Shown: piece by piece, positions 60,501 through 64,000 of the stretch
Position numbering within the stretch: position 1 is the first letter of the stretch
How the letters are laid out: each line of letters begins with the position of its first letter
From: Dyella marensis
GTDB lineage: Bacteria > Pseudomonadota > Gammaproteobacteria > Xanthomonadales > Rhodanobacteraceae
Length of the DNA stretch: 64,000 nt
Assembly (NCBI RefSeq): GCF_900112865.1
Contig: NZ_FONH01000003.1
Span: 390,005 to 454,004, forward strand
Direction: 5' to 3'
Notes under the pieces: generated by a model
The model's input: only the letters and a program-made list of their open reading frames with translations
The model's database searches: none
What the model was told of the DNA's origin: nothing
Translations under genes and position numbers: made by a program

Positions 60501-60952
60501 TGCGCCAGCACGTCGAATTCGTGGGCGTGGAGAAGGAGCAGGGGACCGGGCGGCAAGTCGAGGTTTATCGCAGCGGCGCCGGCAAATCCGGTGGCCAGCG
60601 CCAGAAGCTCGCCACCACCTGCCTGGCGGCCGCGTTGCGTTATCAGCTGGGCGGCGACGACGGCCACCTGCCGCGTTATGCGCCCGTGGTGCTGGACGAG
60701 GCGTTCGACAAGGCCGACAACGAGTTCACCGCGCTGGCGATGAATATCTTCGAGAACTTCGGTTTCCAGATGGTCGTCGCCACGCCGTTGAAGTCCGTGA
60801 TGACGCTGGAGCCGTTCATCGGCGGTGCCTGCTTCGTCGACATCAATGGCCGGCACGATTCCGGGGTGCTGCTGATCGAGTACGACGAAGCAAACAAGCG
60901 GTTGGCGTTGCCCGAGAAGGCGCGCGAGGCGCAGGCCGATGAAATCTCCTGA
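57557..60952 (+). CDS. jetC: Wadjet defence protein JetC (SMC-like ATPase)
   Basis: An 1131-residue SMC/SbcC-like ATPase. Walker [10 protein letters not shown] is at residues 59-67; the ABC-type signature [11 protein letters not shown] at about 1006-1016; Walker B VVLDEAF with D/E at 1047-1048. Between them are long charged coiled-coil segments (for example about 300-430 and 700-810) flanking a hinge-like middle (about 480-640). JetC pairs extrude DNA loops to sense circular DNA. The start is ATG 57557; GTGs at 57545 and 57551 are in frame. Confidence 0.95.
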   Translation: MSAKSRSANRPAEPSLFLSDLPDPRDEQFRLRRLQVFNWGTFSGLVDVPIAERGFLFVGRSGSGKSTLLDAMSALLVPPNLVDFNAAAREAERSGRDRSLASYVRGAWADQHDSESGEIATQYLRKGTTWSALALEYRNGLGQSVSLIRLFWITGTSSAAGDVKKHYMVCERPFDIAKELDGFELDLRRLKARLGEDVHHYDTFAGYAERFRRLLGIENEMALKLLHKTQSAKNLGDLNQFLRGFMLDEPETFTAAERLVADFGELDAAHQAVVTARDQVDTLVPARELHEDLQVLRREAGTLKELHACVDTYGEQRRLVLQDQALAELDVQIMALHGEATQRRETVDNHVRRIEDLERQRRDQGGDAIDQLEREHETVTRERDERLGRRSRAEQACRDLNWVMPGTAQGFAELVGRARELQEGARDRAAGFEERMDTLKRERDEATRRFAGVRAEIDALKRTPSSIPAPAQAMRARLCSELGWSENTLPFVGELLQVKPEYAAWQGAIERVLHGFALSLLVDEQRYGEVAAWVNQTHLGAKLVYYRVGRPQAIGGRMLDARSLAHRLDIRDHAHRDWLSAELARRFDYSCVDTPAALRHAERGMTREGQVKHPGDRYEKDDRRAVGDRRHWVLGFDNRDKLALFEAEGRELAQAIAQGGGALDALRSERDGDADRRLHANALANLVWEDIDVAPKLTRLGDIENQLQAMRKGDASLQEIMRKLEHERELLKRAERSRDDAAAEHLSKGRDRKRLAEQREQCAARAADMALSEAQADGLASRLPERPLTLDNIDRTMGDVKDGLSRALGTFASRQQELTGAIVKCFEHYCRKWPQDSGDFTADMHSLDGFMARLRRLELDGLPKHEARFYELLQTQSKQNLLVLQKHMIEARKSIGQRMDEVNESLERVSFNRGTILQIDLSDRGLPEVRDFQQQLRDVLSHHQTEDRDRAEAQFAVLRQLVAKLSADDPEHKRWREQVLDVRQHVEFVGVEKEQGTGRQVEVYRSGAGKSGGQRQKLATTCLAAALRYQLGGDDGHLPRYAPVVLDEAFDKADNEFTALAMNIFENFGFQMVVATPLKSVMTLEPFIGGACFVDINGRHDSGVLLIEYDEANKRLALPEKAREAQADEIS

Positions 60953-62150
60953 GGCTCTGCGCAAACGTCTGCATGCCAGATGGCTGGCGCATCGGTATGA
61001 CTGGGTTGCCGGCGGCGGCGAATGGCCATTGTCCCTGTCCATCGGCGGCGATGGCTTGAAAGCCGATGCGGTGGCCGGGCACTGGAACGCGTTCGACGCC
61101 TGGCTCAGGGCATGGAAACAGCCGGCCCAGCATTCGCCTGGGCGCGTCGTATCCAGGCTGCGCTTCCGCCACAGCCTTTTCGGCGAGCAGGAGATTCCCT
61201 GCAGCTGGCTGTTCGATACACCGGATGCCGTCGCCGCGGAGTTGGGCGAAGCGGCGCGCTGGCAGCGGGCGAAACAGCGTTTTGATCGGTTGGCATCCTG
61301 GGTGCCCATGGTCGAAGGCGGGAGCGATGCGGTATCCGGGCTGGCCGTTCCCTGGCGCCGCGTGGTGTCGCGGAGGTTCGATCTCCTTGCCGACATGGAG
61401 GACGGCGAGTTCGAGTTGCTGCTTCGGGTGGTCGATTGGCTGTGGAAGCATCCCGACTCCGGGACCTATCTGCGAGAGCTGCCGGTAGCCGGCGTCGACA
61501 CCAAATGGGCGGAGCGGCGGCGCAGGGTGATCACGGCCTGGCTCTGGGTACTGCGCGGCGGCGCGATCGGATCGCACAACTTCTATCGGGTCGCCGGCCT
61601 GCGCGCACCGCCGGACCGGCTGCGCATGCGTTTGCTCGATGACGGGCTTCGCAGCCTGCTTGGAGGCTTGTCGGATATCGAAGCGCCGGTTACCGATGTC
61701 ATGCGTATGAGTTTGCCGGTACGGCAAGTGTTGATCGTGGAAAACCTCGTTACCGGGCTCGCCTGCGGGGACCTGACCGGCACCGTGGTATTCATGGGCC
61801 GGGGCTATGCGATCGAGGCCTTGGCAGCTTTGCCGTGGTTGGCGCAGGTGCCGGTCTATTACTGGGGTGACATCGATACGCACGGTTTCGCCATCCTCAG
61901 CCGACTTCGACGCAGGCTGCCGCACATCCGCGCCGTACTGATGGATGAAGGCACTTTGCATGAGCATCGCGAATTGGCGGTGCGAGAGCCGCAGCCGCAT
62001 CTCGCCCAGGGGCTGGCGCATCTGGCTGCGGAGGAGCTCCGACTGTTCCAGTCCCTGCGCGACGATCGCGAGCGCCTGGAACAGGAGCGCATCCCGTGGA
62101 CGTGGGCATGGTCGCGCCTGACGCAGTCGATGGCGGCTCCTCGCGCGTAG
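60939..62150 (+). CDS. jetD: Wadjet defence nuclease JetD (DUF3322 + DUF2220, Toprim)
   Basis: A 403-residue protein. The N-terminal DUF3322 arm domain (about 1-190) is followed by a DUF2220 Toprim domain with VLIVENLVT (catalytic-type glutamate at 268) and YWGDIDTHGF (D311, D313, H315). In Wadjet, JetD is the nuclease that cleaves small circular DNA when loop extrusion by JetABC stalls. All Toprim acidic residues look intact. Its start overlaps the end of jetC by 14 bases. The gene ends 8 bases before a REPIN-like doublet. Confidence 0.94.
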   Translation: MKSPEALRKRLHARWLAHRYDWVAGGGEWPLSLSIGGDGLKADAVAGHWNAFDAWLRAWKQPAQHSPGRVVSRLRFRHSLFGEQEIPCSWLFDTPDAVAAELGEAARWQRAKQRFDRLASWVPMVEGGSDAVSGLAVPWRRVVSRRFDLLADMEDGEFELLLRVVDWLWKHPDSGTYLRELPVAGVDTKWAERRRRVITAWLWVLRGGAIGSHNFYRVAGLRAPPDRLRMRLLDDGLRSLLGGLSDIEAPVTDVMRMSLPVRQVLIVENLVTGLACGDLTGTVVFMGRGYAIEALAALPWLAQVPVYYWGDIDTHGFAILSRLRRRLPHIRAVLMDEGTLHEHRELAVREPQPHLAQGLAHLAAEELRLFQSLRDDRERLEQERIPWTWAWSRLTQSMAAPRA

Positions 62151-62158
62151 GCCATGCT

Positions 62159-62293
62159 CGTCATTCCGGCGCAGGCCGGAATCCAGTGGCGAAGTGCTGC
62201 ATAAGGGCGAAGCATCCGAAAGGCATGGCCTTTGCGCTTCCCGCGACAAGCCAGCCTCGACGCTACTGGATTCCGGCCTGCGCCGGAATGACG
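62159..62293. repeat. REPIN-like doublet downstream of jetD
   Basis: Arms 62159-62187 and 62265-62293 are identical to those at 6766-6893, while the 77-base centre differs except for the final cgct. It begins 8 bases after the jetD stop, marking the right edge of the defence block. Confidence 0.85.
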
Positions 62294-62302
62294 AGAGAGT
62301 TC

Positions 62303-62474
62303 GCCGGCTGGTTTTCCCAGGTAAACAAAAAGGCCGGCTTTCGCCGGCTGGTTTTCCCAGTAAACAAAAAGGCCGGCTTTCGCCGGCTGGTTTTCCCAGT
62401 AAACAAAAAGGCCGGCTTTCGCCGGCTGGTTTTCTAAGTAAACAAAAAGGCCGGCTTTCGCCGGCCTTTTCGCC
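62303..62474 (-). repeat. Tandem 39-bp terminator array behind rpsT (about 4.3 copies)
   Basis: Copies lie at 62303-62342 (40 bp), 62343-62381, 62382-62420 and 62421-62459, then a final partial unit to 62474. Read on the minus strand each unit is a hairpin gccggc-gaaa-gccggc followed by ctttttgtttac. The hairpin nearest rpsT (62444-62469) is a perfect intrinsic terminator. The others are copies that keep stem and T-run. There are no spacers of differing sequence, so it is not CRISPR. Confidence 0.9.
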
Positions 62475-62499
62475 AACCCGATTCGCTTACTAAACCGGC

Positions 62500-62763
62500 T
62501 TACGCCAGCTCGTGGATCTTCGCGTTGAGGCGGCTCTTGTGGCGAGCGGCCTTGTTCTTGTGGATCAGGCCACGCGAGGCGTAGCGATCCATCAGCGGCT
62601 GGGCGGCGGCGAAAGCTTCGACGGCGGCGGCCTTGTCCTTGGCCTCGATGGCCTTGACGACCTTCTTGAGGGCGGTGCGCACCATGGAACGGGCGCTGAC
62701 GTTGCGCAGGCGGCGCTGCTCGGACTGGCGCGCGCGCTTCTTCGCGGACTTGATGTTGGCCAA
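62500..62763 (-). CDS. rpsT: 30S ribosomal protein S20
   Basis: An 87-residue S20: [18 protein letters not shown] at the start, then the helices with [17 protein letters not shown] and [19 protein letters not shown]. Length and composition are normal. It is monocistronic here, with its own promoter upstream and a multiple terminator downstream. Confidence 0.98.
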   Translation of the reverse strand: MANIKSAKKRARQSEQRRLRNVSARSMVRTALKKVVKAIEAKDKAAAVEAFAAAQPLMDRYASRGLIHKNKAARHKSRLNAKIHELA

Positions 62764-62807
62764 GGTAGAACTCCGAAATAGCTTGGGTTGGGTGGAAAAA
62801 GGCGGTG

Positions 62808-62836
62808 ATTATGACGGTAATGGGTCGGTGCGTCAA
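62808..62836 (-). promoter_or_regulatory. Promoter of rpsT
   Basis: On the minus strand TTGACG (62836-62831) and CATAAT (62813-62808) are 17 bases apart, about 45 bases before the rpsT start. Confidence 0.75.
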
Positions 62837-63051
62837 CAGCTTAGCGACGCCCGGGCCGCTGCGGCGCAGGCCGGAGGGCAGGGCGGCCCGGCATTCCCGT
62901 GAACGGAAGCGGGATTTTGCCACAAGTGCGCTGTCCTCTCGCCCGTTCCGGCTGCCAAACTACGCGCTTTGCCGGCCGCCGCCAGGGGCGCGGGGCCGGG
63001 CATCGACCCCCCATGACAAGAAAGCATGACAAGAAAGGTATCGGCGCGCGC

Positions 63052-64000
63052 ATGAAGTCACCCAGCATGTTCCGAGGGCTGCTGTCGTTCAGCGGCATGA
63101 CCATGATCTCGCGCGTCCTCGGGCTGGTCCGGGATATGTCGATCAACGCGGCCTTCGGCGCCAACGCGGCCACCGACGCGTTCTGGGTGGCCTTCCGCAT
63201 CCCCAATTTCATGCGCCGGCTGTTCGCCGAGGGCTCGTTCTCCACGGCTTTCGTGCCGGTCTTCACCGAGGTGAAGGAGAAGCGCAGCCACGAGGAGCTG
63301 AAGACGCTGATGTCGCGCGTCTCCGGCACCCTGGGCGGCGTGCTGATGCTGATCACGGCGCTGGGCGTGATCCTCGCGCCGCAGGTCACCGTGCTGTTCT
63401 CGCCGGGTGCGATCGAGACGCCGGAGAAGTTCGCCCTGACGGTGGACCTGCTGCGCCTGACCTTCCCGTTCCTGCTGTTCGTCTCGCTGACCGCGCTGTC
63501 CGGCGGCGCGCTCAACAGCTTCCACCGCTTCGGCCTGCCGGCGCTGACGCCGGTGATCCTCAACCTGTGCATGATCGGCGGCGCGCTGTGGCTGGCCCCG
63601 CGGCTGCACACGCCGATCATGGCGATGGGCTGGGCGATCCTGGCGGCGGGCATCCTGCAGCTGCTGTTCCAGCTGCCGGCGCTGCGCCAGCTGGACCTGC
63701 TGACCCTGCCGCGCTGGGGCTGGAGCCATCCGGACGTGCGCCGCATCCTCCGGCTGATGGTGCCGACCCTGTTCGGTTCCTCGGTGGCGCAGATCAACCT
63801 GCTGCTGGACACGGTGATCGCCTCGCTGCTGTTCATCGGTTCGCAGAGCTGGCTGTCGCAGGCGGACCGTTTTCTCGAATTGCCGCTGGGCGTGTTCGGC
63901 GTGGCGCTGGGCACGGTGATCCTGCCGTCGCTGTCGCGCCACCACGTGGCCACCGACAGCGACGGGTTTTCCAGGGCGCTGGACTGGGGCCTGCGCACGA
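63052..64000 (+). CDS. murJ: Lipid II flippase MurJ (partial, runs off the window)
   Basis: The first 316 residues of MurJ, which flips lipid II across the inner membrane. It opens MKSPSMFRGLLSFSGMTMIS, with VLGLVRDM, the motif FRIPNFMRRLFAEGSFSTAFVP, and several hydrophobic membrane segments (for example ALGVILAPQVTVLF and LLRLTFPFLLFVSLTALSGG). Starts at 63013 or 63067 are also in frame. It diverges from rpsT, as in other gammaproteobacteria. The 3' end is outside the window. Confidence 0.95.
   Translation, partial: MKSPSMFRGLLSFSGMTMISRVLGLVRDMSINAAFGANAATDAFWVAFRIPNFMRRLFAEGSFSTAFVPVFTEVKEKRSHEELKTLMSRVSGTLGGVLMLITALGVILAPQVTVLFSPGAIETPEKFALTVDLLRLTFPFLLFVSLTALSGGALNSFHRFGLPALTPVILNLCMIGGALWLAPRLHTPIMAMGWAILAAGILQLLFQLPALRQLDLLTLPRWGWSHPDVRRILRLMVPTLFGSSVAQINLLLDTVIASLLFIGSQSWLSQADRFLELPLGVFGVALGTVILPSLSRHHVATDSDGFSRALDWGLRT

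Noticed and set aside
55440..62150. Housekeeping MukBEF or MksBEF condensin as alternative to Wadjet
   Set aside because: The presence of a DUF3322/DUF2220 Toprim gene as the fourth member, and DUF3375/DUF4194 partners, fits Wadjet (also called MksBEFG). A three-gene condensin would lack JetD.
62303..62474. CRISPR-like appearance of regularly repeated 39-bp units
   Set aside because: The units abut with no variable spacers and each forms a terminator; no cas genes are near.
61859..62923. Minus-strand frame with four 13-residue repeats (NQPAKAGLFVYWE-like)
   Set aside because: It arises from the 39-bp terminator array read in frame. It also spans jetD antisense and rpsT out of frame.
62841..63998. 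Minus-strand frame opposite murJ
   Set aside because: It is antisense to a clear MurJ with membrane segments; Gln/Arg/His-rich shadow composition.

Overview
The window is about 64 kb of GC-rich, densely coded chromosome. Gene content and order point to a gammaproteobacterium of the Lysobacterales/Xanthomonadales, most likely Rhodanobacteraceae (Dyella, Luteibacter or Frateuria-like). That placement is inference from an NAD-type isocitrate dehydrogenase, the phoH-bcp-gcvR-dapA order, an LpxO-like hydroxylase, a MutL carrying an endonuclease-type motif, and several families of palindromic intergenic repeats. No rRNA, CRISPR, prophage or transposase gene was seen. Almost everything is core metabolism, with one clear accessory block.

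Layout. 1-6.4 kb: pncC, recA, a small cysteine-phosphatase-like protein, a 51-aa membrane peptide, recX, alaS, csrA and tRNA-Ser(GCT). 6.4-6.9 kb: a gene-free stretch of hairpins, including a perfect 33-bp inverted copy of the tRNA-Ser 3' end, then a REPIN-like doublet. 6.9-14.4 kb (minus strand): phoB-phoR-ppk-ppx-cyclophilin-lpxH, covering phosphate sensing, polyphosphate metabolism and lipid A synthesis. 14.5-18.2 kb: a BepA-like periplasmic protease, glutaredoxin, an AhpD-like protein and icd. 18.3-24.9 kb (minus): an ECF41 sigma factor with its AhpD-like partner and a textbook ECF41 promoter, lpxO, thiD, a GIY-YIG protein bracketed by REP-like palindromes, phoH, bcp and gcvR. 25-33.1 kb (mainly plus): dapA, a bamC-like lipoprotein, fdxA, tRNA-Glu(CTC), pcnB-folK-panB-panC-panD and pgi. 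33.1-41.8 kb: queG diverging from nnr-tsaE-amiC-mutL, then two tandem DUF1684 paralogues. 41.9-53.4 kb: two enoyl-CoA hydratases, an FKBP isomerase, DUF1289-nudix-sulfurtransferase, a DUF4139 protein, an asparaginase, uvrA-thioesterase and a DUF2059 protein with a histone-like tail. 53.4-55.3 kb: rplU-rpmA-obgE. 55.4-62.2 kb: a complete jetABCD (Wadjet) anti-plasmid system. 62.3-64 kb: a tandem array of terminators behind rpsT, then murJ running off the window.

The main accessory system is the Wadjet operon, sitting between obgE and rpsT, genes that usually lie close together in relatives. It encodes a kleisin (JetA), a KITE-like subunit (JetB), an SMC-type ATPase (JetC) and a Toprim-type nuclease (JetD). 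All ATPase and Toprim residues I looked for are present, so it appears intact. It is a described system, so its novelty lies in location and boundaries. The less explained signals are non-coding: the tRNA-Ser hairpin chain with its diverged second copy, the four-fold 39-bp terminator array behind rpsT, the GIY-YIG gene flanked by inverted REP sequences, and four or more dispersed palindromic repeat families.

Limits: all calls come from reading the sequence. No database search, alignment or RNA folding was run. Start codons are best guesses from ribosome binding sites, family lengths and promoter positions.
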